From Paraflavitalea pollutisoli (GTDB lineage: Bacteria > Bacteroidota > Bacteroidia > Chitinophagales > Chitinophagaceae), in NCBI RefSeq assembly GCF_029360705.1, contig NZ_JARKMX010000001.1:1-64000 (forward strand): 64,000 nucleotides of DNA, written 5' to 3'. Shown here piece by piece: positions 50,386 through 59,480 of the stretch (position 1 is the stretch's first letter; the number at the start of each line of letters is the position of its first letter). The translations under genes and the position numbers were made by a program. Below the pieces are notes generated by a model. The model was given only the letters and a program-made list of their open reading frames with translations, searched no databases and was not told where the DNA came from.

Positions 50386-51552
50386 TTATGCCTGGTAGGC
50401 TGTCCACTTTACATCGGAGGTGCTGCTGGCCACCACATTGTCGATGAAGGCCATACCGCGGATGCCATCTTCCACGGTGGGGAAGTCGAGCATTTCTTTG
50501 GTGGGCTGTGTACCATCGATGCGGGCACCGAGGGTGAGGGCGAAGTTGCGGTAGATGTTGCCGAATGCTTCCAGGTATCCCTCGGGGTGACCTCCTGGTG
50601 TGCGGCAGTTGTGTGTAGCATAGCTGGAAAGGCGATCGGTATATCCGGCACCGGCACGGAGGATCTGTGTGGGCGCCTCGAGCCATTTTACCAGGAGGGT
50701 ATTGGGCTCGTGCTGTTGCCATTCGAGACCACCTTTTTCACCGTATACGCGGATCTTAAGGGCGTTTTCTTCGCCGGCTGCTACCTGCGAAGCCATCAGT
50801 ACGCCGGAGGCGCCGTTGTCGAACTTCAGCAGTACGTTGCCGTCGTCATCAAGTGCACGACCTGCTACCATGACGTTGAGGTCTGCGCAGAGATGGGTAA
50901 TCTTATTGCCGGTGATGTATTCTGCGAGGTGTGCGGCGTGGGTGCCGATATCGCCCATGCAGCCGCTCTTGCCCGACTTTTTGGGGTCGGTGCGCCAGGC
51001 TGCCTGTGCATTGCCTTCGCGCTCGCTCAATTTGCTGAGCCATCCCTGGGGATACTCTACCCAAACTTTTCTGATCTTTCCTAATTCGCCGCCCTGTACC
51101 ATGGCACGGGCCTGCTTCACCATCGGGTAACCGGAGTAGGTGTGGGTAAGCGCCAGTATCAATCCTGTTTCTTCTACTTTTTGCTTCAGCTGCTTTGCTT
51201 CCTCGAGTGTGAAGGTGATGGGCTTTTCGATGACCACGTGAAAACCGTGATCGAGGGCCATCATGGCTGGTGCGAAGTGGGCGAAGTTGGGCGTTACGAT
51301 GGTAACAAAATCTATGCGTTTATCAGCGGGTAGTTCGCTTTCTTTTTTAATCATCTCCTCGTAGGTAAGGTATGTTCTGTCTTCGGGAAGGAACAACATT
51401 TTACCTGACTCTTTCGCTATTTCTGGATTGATGCTGAGTGCTCCTGCTGCGAGTTCTATCAACCCGTCCATATTGGCTGCAATGCGGTGAACGGCTCCGA
51501 TGAAGGCGTCTTTTCCTCCACCCACCATTCCCATTCGAAGTTTTCGGTTCAT
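50386..51552 (-). CDS. Gfo/Idh/MocA oxidoreductase, cytoplasmic
   Basis: 388 residues, no signal. Rossmann motif GMVGGGKDAFIG, then VVIEKPITFTLEEA with the catalytic Lys, GDIGTHAAHLAEYITG and CRTPGGHPEGYLEAFGN. Matches the group annotated as sugar or inositol dehydrogenases in Bacteroidota; may reduce 3-keto-glucose. A 17-bp palindrome (51579-51595) lies 27 bp before its start. Confidence 0.92.
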   Translation of the reverse strand: MNRKLRMGMVGGGKDAFIGAVHRIAANMDGLIELAAGALSINPEIAKESGKMLFLPEDRTYLTYEEMIKKESELPADKRIDFVTIVTPNFAHFAPAMMALDHGFHVVIEKPITFTLEEAKQLKQKVEETGLILALTHTYSGYPMVKQARAMVQGGELGKIRKVWVEYPQGWLSKLSEREGNAQAAWRTDPKKSGKSGCMGDIGTHAAHLAEYITGNKITHLCADLNVMVAGRALDDDGNVLLKFDNGASGVLMASQVAAGEENALKIRVYGEKGGLEWQQHEPNTLLVKWLEAPTQILRAGAGYTDRLSSYATHNCRTPGGHPEGYLEAFGNIYRNFALTLGARIDGTQPTKEMLDFPTVEDGIRGMAFIDNVVASSTSDVKWTAYQA

Positions 51553-51911
51553 GTAAGAATGATTAGAAAGTATTATAAATTGTTAAAAGAACAATGTGAT
51601 TTAAAAATAAAAAATTTACATTTACGACCGTATATTGAAATTTATTCAATAAAGTCGTCACAGCGCTAAAGGTAAGCAGGTTAGGATGAGTTTTGCAAAT
51701 TAAAGGAATATTAATAAGAATGGAATAATGCTTACGCTGGTTTAGGGATGTACGCTGTTATTCCGACTAAGGATGTTGTGAGTTGGGCTTTTGTGCAGAC
51801 GGGCTGTGAATCGTGGGAGACGTGCGTATGATCCGACGACGGGTGGATAAGGTTTTGAGTGTTGCAGTATCAATTGTTTCCTAACGATTTTCACCATAAA
51901 AACTCCTTGCC
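51553..51911. other. Divergent control region between Gfo/Idh and MFS genes
   Basis: About 360 bp with a 6-bp-arm palindrome at 51579-51595 and AT-rich stretches on both sides. Probably holds promoters for the leftward Gfo/Idh and rightward MFS genes; no full consensus match seen. Confidence 0.5.
51579..51595. promoter_or_regulatory. Palindrome before the Gfo/Idh gene
   Basis: ATTGTT (51579-51584), spacer AAAAG, AACAAT (51590-51595). Candidate operator for the divergent genes. Confidence 0.35.
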
Positions 51912-53195
51912 ATGCAATCAACCATCCAACGTGGTCAATTATTCTGGGCCAGTTGCCTTGCCCTTTTAGTAACGTCTTTGTCTTTTGGTATTCGTGCGGG
52001 TATTCTCAATAAACTCGGTGTCGAGTTTCAATTAAATGCTTCCGAACTTGGCGTAATCGCCGCTACCGCGTTCTGGGGCTTCCCATTGGCTGTGATCATC
52101 GGCGGTCTCGTTGTAGATGCCATTGGCATGAAACGCCTGCTGATCCTTGCATTTGTCTTTCACCTGGCAGGTATCTTACTCACCATTTTTGCCAGCGGCT
52201 ACTGGACGCTCTTTCTTTCAACACTTCTTGTTGGTATTGCGAACGGAACTGTTGAAGCTGCCTGTAACCCCCTGGTTACCTCGTTATATCCTGAAAATAA
52301 AACGACCAAGCTCAATCACTTCCACCTCTGGTTTCCCGGAGGTATTGTTATTGGTACCCTTATCACGTTCTTCTTCGAAAAAGCCGGCATCAGTTGGCAG
52401 ATCATGGTAGGAACCATGTTGGTTCCCGCTATCCTTTACGGTCTTATGGCTTTCCGCCTTAAGTTTCCTGTTACCGAGCGGGTGGCAGCTGGTGTGTCTA
52501 CTGCCGAGATGTACAAATCACTGGGGCAGCCGCTGTTCATTTTCATGATCATCTGTATGTTCGGAACGGCTATCACGGAATTATTTACTGGCCAGTGGAT
52601 CGATGTGTTACTGAAGAACGTAACCGATAACGCCATTTTAATACTCGCCGTGTCTACCGGTGTGATGGTGGTAGGCCGTGGACTTGCTGAACCGGTGGTG
52701 CATCGCTTTTCGCCACAAGGTGTATTGCTGATCTCTTCCGTACTGGCAGCCGCGGGTATCTATTTGCTCGGACATACCACGGGCAATATGGTTTTTGTTG
52801 GCGCGCTGGTATTTGGTATGGGTGTTTGTTATTTCTGGCCAACGATGTTGGGTTTTGTGGCGGAGAATATGCCGAAGACCGGTGCCGTAGGACTGAACCT
52901 GATGGGTGGGGCCGGCATGTTTGCGGTATCTATCTATATGATGTTCATGGGCGGATACTATGATAAGCTGGTAGCGGAGAAGCTGCCTGCTGGCGCCGAC
53001 CTCGCTGCTTATACTGCAGCACCTGGTGGGTCCGAAATGGCCATTGCTTTGGGTGAAGCTAAAAAAGCGGCTGGTCCTGGTGTATTGAATGCTACCCTGG
53101 TGATCCCAATCATCCTGGTCGTGGCGTTTGCAGGCCTGGTATTCTATATGCGCGGTCGTAAGAAGCCACAGCAATTGGCTGTTGCAGGTGCTTAG
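51912..53195 (+). CDS. MFS sugar transporter
   Basis: 427 residues with 12 hydrophobic segments. Opens with QRGQLFWASCLALLVTSLSF; the second loop carries VVDAIGMKRLL, and the later half contains VEAACNPLVTSLYPENKTTK and FWPTMLGFVAENMPKTGAV. Resembles sugar and nucleoside permeases of the MFS superfamily in this phylum. Its place at the head of the GMC/TIM-barrel run suggests uptake of an oxidised sugar. Predicted inner membrane, proton-coupled. Confidence 0.88.
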   Translation: MQSTIQRGQLFWASCLALLVTSLSFGIRAGILNKLGVEFQLNASELGVIAATAFWGFPLAVIIGGLVVDAIGMKRLLILAFVFHLAGILLTIFASGYWTLFLSTLLVGIANGTVEAACNPLVTSLYPENKTTKLNHFHLWFPGGIVIGTLITFFFEKAGISWQIMVGTMLVPAILYGLMAFRLKFPVTERVAAGVSTAEMYKSLGQPLFIFMIICMFGTAITELFTGQWIDVLLKNVTDNAILILAVSTGVMVVGRGLAEPVVHRFSPQGVLLISSVLAAAGIYLLGHTTGNMVFVGALVFGMGVCYFWPTMLGFVAENMPKTGAVGLNLMGGAGMFAVSIYMMFMGGYYDKLVAEKLPAGADLAAYTAAPGGSEMAIALGEAKKAAGPGVLNATLVIPIILVVAFAGLVFYMRGRKKPQQLAVAGA

Positions 53196-53266
53196 TAATT
53201 TGTTAATGATTCGTTTTTCATATTCGTGTAGTAACATTTTTTGTACATTCAATTTTTTCGATCCTC

Positions 53267-54163
53267 ATGTCCAACAATCAATCACGCCGGCATGCCCTGA
53301 AGAATCTTGTGGCGGGCACCGCAGCCCTCGGTACAGCTGGAATGCTGTCCTCTTTTTCTGCACCTGACGACGAGACTAAATCAACCAAATTGAAAGGAAA
53401 TATCAATCACTCGGTATGCCGCTGGTGTTATGGCAGCATCCCCCTGGAAGAATTTTGTGCCGCCGCCAAGAAGATGGGTATTGTAGCTATTGACCTAGTG
53501 GGTCCCAAAGACTGGCCGGTACTGAAGCAGTATGGCTTATACTCTTCGATGTGCAATGGCGCCGAGATCAATCTCGTCGACGGTTTCAACGACAAGAAGT
53601 TTCATGCGCAGCTGATCAAGAACTATACAGAAATGATTCCCCTGGTGGCCCAGGCGGGTTACAAGCAGCTGATCTGCTTCAGCGGTAACCGCCGGGGTAT
53701 CGATGATGAAACGGGTTGGAAAAATTGTGCCGAAGGCCTGAAGCAACTGATGCCTCTGGCAGAGAAGCATAAAGTGACGCTGGTGATGGAATTGCTGAAC
53801 AGCAAGGTCAACCACAAAGACTACCAGTGTGATAAGACCAACTGGGGTGCGGAGCTGTGTAAGCGTGTAGGATCGGAGAACTTCAAATTATTGTACGATA
53901 TCTATCATATGCAGATCGATGAAGGGGATGTGATCGCTACGATCAAAGCCAATCACCAGTATATCTCGCATTACCATACCGGTGGTGTACCGGGCCGTGC
54001 AGAGATCGATGAAACGCAAGAGCTTTATTACCCTGCTATCATGAAGGCGATCCTGGCTACCGGCTTTAAAGGGTATGTGGCGCAGGAGTTCATTCCCGCC
54101 CGTAAGACCAATGAAGAGCGGTTGGTTTCACTGGAGAAAGCGATCAAGATTTGCGACGTGTAG
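53267..54163 (+). CDS. Hydroxypyruvate-isomerase-like TIM barrel, Tat-exported
   Basis: 298 residues. Tat signal (SRRHALKNLVAGTAALGTAG). Barrel with KKMGIVAIDLVGPKDWP, LVMELLNSKVNH, LLYDIYHMQIDEGD, ISHYHTGGVPGR and VAQEFIPARK; the Glu, Asp, His and Glu in these are the expected metal ligands. Closest to hydroxypyruvate isomerase-like members of the family. Exported, so it probably acts on oxidised sugars before uptake. 71 bp after the MFS gene. Confidence 0.88.
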   Translation: MSNNQSRRHALKNLVAGTAALGTAGMLSSFSAPDDETKSTKLKGNINHSVCRWCYGSIPLEEFCAAAKKMGIVAIDLVGPKDWPVLKQYGLYSSMCNGAEINLVDGFNDKKFHAQLIKNYTEMIPLVAQAGYKQLICFSGNRRGIDDETGWKNCAEGLKQLMPLAEKHKVTLVMELLNSKVNHKDYQCDKTNWGAELCKRVGSENFKLLYDIYHMQIDEGDVIATIKANHQYISHYHTGGVPGRAEIDETQELYYPAIMKAILATGFKGYVAQEFIPARKTNEERLVSLEKAIKICDV

Positions 54164-54171
54164 GAAAGGCA

Positions 54172-54208
54172 GAGAGGCAACAAGGCACAGAGGCAGCAAG
54201 GCAACGAG
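54172..54208 (+). repeat. Short direct repeat, AGAGGCA-CAAGGCA type
   Basis: Two near-identical units, AGAGGCAACAAGGCA and AGAGGCAGCAAGGCA, follow each other right after the TIM-barrel stop. A simple intergenic repeat seen commonly in this phylum. Confidence 0.6.
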
Positions 54209-54260
54209 TAGGAAGAAGGCATGCCATCTATCGATGCTTCGTAAGATAGCTTTTAATAGA

Positions 54261-54288
54261 CCCAGCGTTACCGTAAGGTAGCGCTGGG
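54261..54288 (+). terminator. Hairpin before the GMC operon
   Basis: CCCAGCGTTACC (54261-54272) pairs with GGTAGCGCTGGG (54277-54288), one G-T wobble, loop GTAA. T-run weak, so it may be an attenuator for the downstream GMC genes. Confidence 0.6.
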
Positions 54289-54339
54289 CTTGTCAATAAC
54301 GAAGAAACCATATGAGATAATCAATTAAAACGGTAAACT

Positions 54340-56019
54340 ATGGCAGATAATGCTTATGACGCTATCGTGGTGGGAAGCGGCATCAGCGGAGGCTGGGCAG
54401 CGAAAGAACTTTGTGAAAAAGGATTGAAGGTTTTGCTGCTGGAACGCGGAAACGATATCGAGCACGTAAAAGGGTATGTAAATGCTAATAAAGATCCCTG
54501 GGATTTCCCGCACCGTGGCGGCAAAACCCAGGAAATGATCAAGAACTATCCCGTCCTCAACCGGGACTATCCCTTGAACGAAACGAACCTCGACTACTGG
54601 GCCAACGAAAAAGATTGTCCCTATACCGAAACCAAGCGCTTCGACTGGTTCAGGGGTTACCATGTAGGTGGCCGTTCGCTGATGTGGGGGCGTCAAAGCT
54701 ACCGCTGGAGCGATTTCGACTTTGAAGCCAATGGTAAAGAAGGCATCGCCGTCGACTGGCCCATCCGCTACAATGATATTGCTCCCTGGTACGATTACGT
54801 CGAGAAATTTGCCGGCATCAGCGGTAATCGCGATGGTATCCCGCAACTACCCGACGGTCAGTTCATGCCGCCCATGGACCTGAACTGTGTGGAGAAGGAT
54901 GTAGCAGCCCGCCTGAAAGAACATTATAAAGGTCAGCGCCTGCTGACTATCGGCCGTGTGGCCAATATTACCAAGCCCTTACCCGGCCGTACCAATTGCC
55001 AGTACCGCAACAAGTGCTGGTTGGGCTGCCCGTTTGGCGCTTATTTCAGCACACAGTCTTCTACCTTGCCTGCGGCGCGGGCTACGGGCAATCTTACGCT
55101 TCGTCCTTTCTCTATTGTTCACAAGATCCTGTACGATAAAGACTCTAAGAAAGCCAAGGGCGTGGAAGTGATGGACGCCGAGACCAACAAGACCGTAGAA
55201 TATACCGCCAAGGTCGTGTTTTTATGCGCTTCGGCCATGAACAGTACCTGGGTATTGCTCAATTCCGCCACCGATGTGTGGGAAGGTGGCCTGGGCAGCA
55301 GCAGCGGCGAGCTCGGCCATAACCTGATGGACCACCACTTCCGTGTGGGTGCATCCGGTACGGTGGAAGGCTATGAAGACAAGTATTATTTCGGACGCCG
55401 GCCAACCGGGTTCTATATCCCCCGATTCCGCAACCTGTTTGGTGAAAAGCGGAATTACGTGCGTGGTTTTGGTTACCAGGGCGCTGCCAGCCGCGAAGGC
55501 TGGGGCCGTAACGTAGCCGAACTGGGCATTGGTGCCGACCTTAAGAACGCTCTGACTGAACCAGGCAACTGGACCATTGGGATGACGGCCTTTGGCGAAA
55601 CCCTGCCCTACCACAACAACAAGATCACCCTCAACAAGCAGGTAAAGGATAAATGGGGACTTGCTGTATTGGATATCGACGCCGAGATCGGTGACAATGA
55701 AAAGAAGATGCAGGACGATATGGTCAATGACGGTGTTGAAATGCTGGAAGCTGCCGGCGTGAAGAATGTACATGGCTTCCGGGGCGATTATGCGCTGGGC
55801 ATGGGCATTCATGAAATGGGTACCGCCCGCATGGGCAGAGATGCTAAGACTTCTGTTTTAAATGGTCATAATCAGGTGTGGGATTGTAAGAATGTATTCG
55901 TGACGGACGGGGCCTGTATGACTTCGGCTTCCTGCGTGAATCCTTCCCTTACCTATATGGCGCTGACAGCGCGGGCAGTTGACTTTGCTGTCAGTGAACT
56001 GAAAAAAGGTAATCTATAA
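54340..56019 (+). CDS. GMC family oxidoreductase 1
   Basis: 559 residues. FAD motif VGSGISGG (11-18), GGRSLMWGRQSYRW, the Cys cluster C220-x5-C226-x3-C230 (CQYRNKCWLGC), and the C-terminal IHEMGTARMG with catalytic His491 and the NPSLTYMALTARA segment with the paired Asn. GMC enzymes oxidise alcohols and sugars; those with a subunit 3 are membrane-linked dehydrogenases. No signal on its own; export would be through the Tat signal of its partner (57793). The next GMC gene starts 20 bp later. Confidence 0.92.
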   Translation: MADNAYDAIVVGSGISGGWAAKELCEKGLKVLLLERGNDIEHVKGYVNANKDPWDFPHRGGKTQEMIKNYPVLNRDYPLNETNLDYWANEKDCPYTETKRFDWFRGYHVGGRSLMWGRQSYRWSDFDFEANGKEGIAVDWPIRYNDIAPWYDYVEKFAGISGNRDGIPQLPDGQFMPPMDLNCVEKDVAARLKEHYKGQRLLTIGRVANITKPLPGRTNCQYRNKCWLGCPFGAYFSTQSSTLPAARATGNLTLRPFSIVHKILYDKDSKKAKGVEVMDAETNKTVEYTAKVVFLCASAMNSTWVLLNSATDVWEGGLGSSSGELGHNLMDHHFRVGASGTVEGYEDKYYFGRRPTGFYIPRFRNLFGEKRNYVRGFGYQGAASREGWGRNVAELGIGADLKNALTEPGNWTIGMTAFGETLPYHNNKITLNKQVKDKWGLAVLDIDAEIGDNEKKMQDDMVNDGVEMLEAAGVKNVHGFRGDYALGMGIHEMGTARMGRDAKTSVLNGHNQVWDCKNVFVTDGACMTSASCVNPSLTYMALTARAVDFAVSELKKGNL

Positions 56020-56038
56020 TTATCTATAAATTTAATCT

Positions 56039-57754
56039 ATGCCCGGGGATTCATCGAATGTAAACATTAACAACAAGGCGGCTGCCCAAAACACCTATGA
56101 CGCGATCGTAGTGGGCAGCGGCATCAGTGGCGGCTGGGCCGCCAAGGAGCTCTGTGAAAAAGGCCTCAAAACCATTTTGCTGGAACGTGGACGTGATGTG
56201 CGGCATATCACCGATTATACCGACACCAATAAAGATCCATGGGAGCTGCCGCATCACAATAACCTTACGCAGGAAGACCGTGAAAAAAGTCCCATCCAGA
56301 GTAAGTGTTATGCTTTTAATGAAGTGTCCAAGAAGTTCTTTGTAGACGATAACGAACATCCTTATAACCAAACCAAGCCTTTTTACTGGATCCGGGGATA
56401 TCATGTTGGTGGCCGCTCGCTGATGTGGGGCCGCCAAAGCTATCGCTGGAGTGAGATCGACTTTTCGGAAAATGCGAAGGATGGGCACGGCGTAGACTGG
56501 CCTATTCGCTATAAGGACCTGGAGCCCTGGTACAGCTATGTCGAAAAGTTTGCCGGCATCAATGGTAACAAAGACGGACTGATCCAGTTGCCCGACGGCG
56601 AGTTTCTGCCTGCGATGGAAATGAACTGCGTGGAGAAACACGTAGCAGCGCGGCTCAAAGAAAAACTCAACGGACGCGCCATGATCATGGGCCGTTCTGC
56701 CAACCATACCGCGAAAGTAGGCGACCGTGGTCCCTGCCAATACCGCAACCGCTGTCATGAAGGCTGTCCTTTCGGGGGCTATTTCAGCAGCAATTCGGCC
56801 ACACTGCCAGCTGCTGTGAAAACCGGCAACCTGACACTGCGTCCCTACTCGATCGTATTGGAAGTCATATACGACAAGGATACGAAGAAAGCGAAAGGTG
56901 TACGCATCATGGATGCGGAAACCATGAAGACTGAAGAGTATTATGCGAAGATCGTGTTCATCAACGCTTCCACGCTGGGTACTGCTTCTATATTGCTCAA
57001 CTCCACTTCGGATGCCTTTCCACAAGGCCTGGGTAACTCCAGCGGCCAGGTAGGGCATAACCTGATGGACCACCACTATGGCGTGGGCGCCAACGGGGAG
57101 ATGGAAGGATTTGATGACAAGTATTTCTTTGGTCGTCGCCCCAATGGTATCTATGTGCCCCGTTTCCGCAATATCAGTCACGACTCTATGCGCAAAGACT
57201 ATGTGCGTGGCTTTGGCTACCAGGGCGGCGCCAACCGCGGCCGTGGTCGTTCGGGCGATGGCATTGGTGTGGAACTGAAGGAAAGCATGGTGGAACCTGG
57301 TGTGTGGACGATGGGCATGGGCTCGTGGGGTGAGCACCTCCCTTACTACGAGAACAAGGTTACGCTCAATAAAGACAAGAAAGATAAATGGGGATTGCCC
57401 ACGCTGGATATCGACTGTGAGTTCAAGGAGAACGAGATGAAGATGCGTGAGGATATGAAGAATAGTGCCATCGAAATGCTGGAAGTAGCAGGCGCCAAGA
57501 ACATCAAGTCTTTTGACAATGCGCCACCTCCCGGCTTCTGTATCCATGAAATGGGAACGGCCCGGATGGGTAAAGACCCGAAGACCTCTGTACTGAACAA
57601 GTGGAATCAAATGCACGAAGTGCAGAACGTGTTTATCACAGATGGCTCGGCCATGGCCTCATCAGCCTGCCAGAACCCTTCCCTGACTTATATGGCATTG
57701 ACAGCCCGCGCGGCCGATTTTGCCGTAAGTGAGTTGAAGAAAGGGAATCTGTAA
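56039..57754 (+). CDS. GMC family oxidoreductase 2
   Basis: 571 residues. Close paralog of the preceding gene: FAD motif VGSGISGGWAAKEL, GGRSLMWGRQSYRW, Cys cluster CQYRNRCHEGC and the C-terminal CIHEMGTARMG and NPSLTYMALTARAADFAVSE. An N-terminal extension of about 15 polar residues is unlike copy 1. Probably formed by tandem duplication and now differs in substrate or forms a mixed complex. The subunit-3-like gene starts 39 bp downstream. Confidence 0.92.
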   Translation: MPGDSSNVNINNKAAAQNTYDAIVVGSGISGGWAAKELCEKGLKTILLERGRDVRHITDYTDTNKDPWELPHHNNLTQEDREKSPIQSKCYAFNEVSKKFFVDDNEHPYNQTKPFYWIRGYHVGGRSLMWGRQSYRWSEIDFSENAKDGHGVDWPIRYKDLEPWYSYVEKFAGINGNKDGLIQLPDGEFLPAMEMNCVEKHVAARLKEKLNGRAMIMGRSANHTAKVGDRGPCQYRNRCHEGCPFGGYFSSNSATLPAAVKTGNLTLRPYSIVLEVIYDKDTKKAKGVRIMDAETMKTEEYYAKIVFINASTLGTASILLNSTSDAFPQGLGNSSGQVGHNLMDHHYGVGANGEMEGFDDKYFFGRRPNGIYVPRFRNISHDSMRKDYVRGFGYQGGANRGRGRSGDGIGVELKESMVEPGVWTMGMGSWGEHLPYYENKVTLNKDKKDKWGLPTLDIDCEFKENEMKMREDMKNSAIEMLEVAGAKNIKSFDNAPPPGFCIHEMGTARMGKDPKTSVLNKWNQMHEVQNVFITDGSAMASSACQNPSLTYMALTARAADFAVSELKKGNL

Positions 57755-57792
57755 TTGTTTTATTATTATCAAGCACTTTTAAAACAAAGTAT

Positions 57793-58365
57793 ATGAACAG
57801 AAGAGAAGCCGTATCGAGGGTTGCCCTGTTGCTGGGCACCGCGGTGATCGGAGCTGAGTTTTTTCTGTCGGGCTGTAAGGCCAGTGATGACAAGATCACA
57901 ACTACATTGGACTTTAAGCCGTCTGATGTTGCCTACCTGGACGAGATTGCCGAAACCATCATCCCTACTACCAATACGCCCGGGGCCAAGGCTGCTGGTG
58001 TTGGTACGTTCATGACGGTGATGGTGAAGGATTGCTATGATGAGAAGAATCAGAAGATCTTCCTGGAAGGCATGAGCAAGCTGGACGAAGCCTGTCACAA
58101 AGCACATGACAAGTCGTTCATGAGCGTGACCCCCGAGCAGCGGAAAGCCTTGCTGATCACACTCGACACTGAGCAGAAGGAATACAATAAGAATAAGAAA
58201 AAGGAAGACCCGTCGCATTACTTCTCGCTGATGAAGCAATTGACGCTGCTGGGTTACTTTACCTCGAAGATCGGTGCTACCGAAGCTTTGCGTTACGAAG
58301 CTGTTCCCGGCCGTTACGACGGATGTATGCCTTACAAAAAAGGCGACCGTGCCTGGGCCACCTAA
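57793..58365 (+). CDS. Gluconate 2-dehydrogenase subunit 3-like protein
   Basis: 190 residues. Signal NRREAVSRVALLLGTAVIGA with twin Arg and a lipobox-like LSGCKA, followed by the helical subunit-3 domain: VAYLDEIAETIIPTTNTPGAK, VGTFMTVMVKDCYD and FSLMKQLTLLGYFTSKIGAT, then YEAVPGRYDGC. In gluconate and related dehydrogenases this subunit carries the Tat signal and takes the GMC subunit out as a partner. Third gene of the GMC operon, closed by a terminator. Electrons would pass to a cytochrome such as the one at 48800. Confidence 0.9.
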   Translation: MNRREAVSRVALLLGTAVIGAEFFLSGCKASDDKITTTLDFKPSDVAYLDEIAETIIPTTNTPGAKAAGVGTFMTVMVKDCYDEKNQKIFLEGMSKLDEACHKAHDKSFMSVTPEQRKALLITLDTEQKEYNKNKKKEDPSHYFSLMKQLTLLGYFTSKIGATEALRYEAVPGRYDGCMPYKKGDRAWAT

Positions 58366-58391
58366 AACATGTTTTCTCCTGAAATGTTATA

Positions 58392-58428
58392 GGCAGCAAT
58401 CCCCACCGGGGATTGTTGCCGTTTTTTA
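58392..58428 (+). terminator. Terminator after the GMC operon
   Basis: GGCAGCAATCCCC (58392-58404) pairs with GGGGATTGTTGCC (58408-58420), one G-T wobble, followed by GTTTTTT. Confidence 0.88.
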
Positions 58429-58469
58429 TGCTTTGCTTTTTCTCTAACTAATTCAATTGCCTTTTCACT

Positions 58470-59333
58470 ATGAGCTACAATCGTCGACAATTTATAAAGA
58501 CCGGTGGTGTTTTTGCGTCTGCCCTGGCATTGGGCGGCACTACAGACCTTTTTGCTGCTTACAAACCACTCAAGCAATTTGGACTGCAGTTGTATACGCT
58601 GCGGGACGATCTTCCCAAAGATCCCAAGGGAATATTGAAGCAAGTTGCGGCTTTCGGTTACAAACAGATCGAAGGGTATGAAGGCGGCCAGGGTATCTAT
58701 TGGGGCATGAGCAATAAGGAATTCAAGAAGTTTGGCGACGACCTGGGTATCACCATGGTCTCCACCCACTGCGATATCAACAAAGACTTTGAAAAGAAAG
58801 CGGCTGAAGCCGGAGAGATCGGGATGAAGTACCTGATCTGCCCTTATATCGGCCCTCAAAAGACACTGGACGACTACAAGCGGTATGCCGACAAGTTCAA
58901 TGCCTGTGGTGATATCTGTAAAAAGAACGGCCTGCGCTTTGCCTACCACAACCACGGTTACACGTTTACCAAGCTGGATGGTGTAATGCCCCAGGACACC
59001 CTGATGCAAAATACCAATGCCGACACCGTCGATTTTGAAATGGATATATACTGGGTAGCAACGCCCGGTGAAGATCCGATCGCCTGGTTGAAAAAGTATC
59101 CCAAACGCTGGCGCCTGTGCCATGTAAAGGATCGTCAGAAAGGCGCAGACCCCAAAGAGCATGACGCCTCTGTAGACCTGGGCACCGGCTCACTGGATTT
59201 TGCGAAGATCCTGAAAGAAGCCAAAAAGCTCAACATGGAGTATTTCATCGTAGAGCAGGAGCGCTATGCGGGCACCACGCCGCTGAAAGCTGCGGAAGTG
59301 GATGCTGCTTACATGAAGAAGCTCAGTATCTGA
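58470..59333 (+). CDS. Sugar phosphate isomerase/epimerase-like TIM barrel 3, Tat-exported
   Basis: 287 residues. Tat signal (NRRQFIKTGGVFASALALGG). Barrel motifs FGLQLYTLRDDLPKDPKG, FGYKQIEGYEGG, TMVSTHCDINKDFE, FAYHNHGYTF, DTVDFEMDIYWV and CHVKDRQKG. Very like the barrel at 44249, so the two are probably recent paralogs. A strong terminator follows. Likely periplasmic, handling the product of the GMC enzymes. Confidence 0.9.
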   Translation: MSYNRRQFIKTGGVFASALALGGTTDLFAAYKPLKQFGLQLYTLRDDLPKDPKGILKQVAAFGYKQIEGYEGGQGIYWGMSNKEFKKFGDDLGITMVSTHCDINKDFEKKAAEAGEIGMKYLICPYIGPQKTLDDYKRYADKFNACGDICKKNGLRFAYHNHGYTFTKLDGVMPQDTLMQNTNADTVDFEMDIYWVATPGEDPIAWLKKYPKRWRLCHVKDRQKGADPKEHDASVDLGTGSLDFAKILKEAKKLNMEYFIVEQERYAGTTPLKAAEVDAAYMKKLSI

Positions 59334-59355
59334 TCTTAATAGACTTCATTGGTCG

Positions 59356-59390
59356 GAGGGTGTACCTTAATTGGTATGCCCTCTTTTTTT
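59356..59390 (+). terminator. Terminator after TIM barrel 3
   Basis: GAGGGTGTACC (59356-59366) pairs with GGTATGCCCTC (59373-59383), two wobbles, then seven Ts. Confidence 0.88.
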
Positions 59391-59480
59391 CGGTAGTATT
59401 GGCGCATTTTCGCTTTTTTATGACCGGTTTTTGCCGGCCGGCCGATCTGTTTGATTGTGTAGTAACTTACGGGAATAATC

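Noticed and set aside
54172-54208. Mobile element or att site
   Set aside because: The AGAGGCA/CAAGGCA units are a simple low-complexity repeat without ends, genes or target-site duplication.
56051-57616. 521-codon open frame opposite the second GMC gene
   Set aside because: Antisense to an intact GMC oxidoreductase; no domain, composition typical of a shadow frame.
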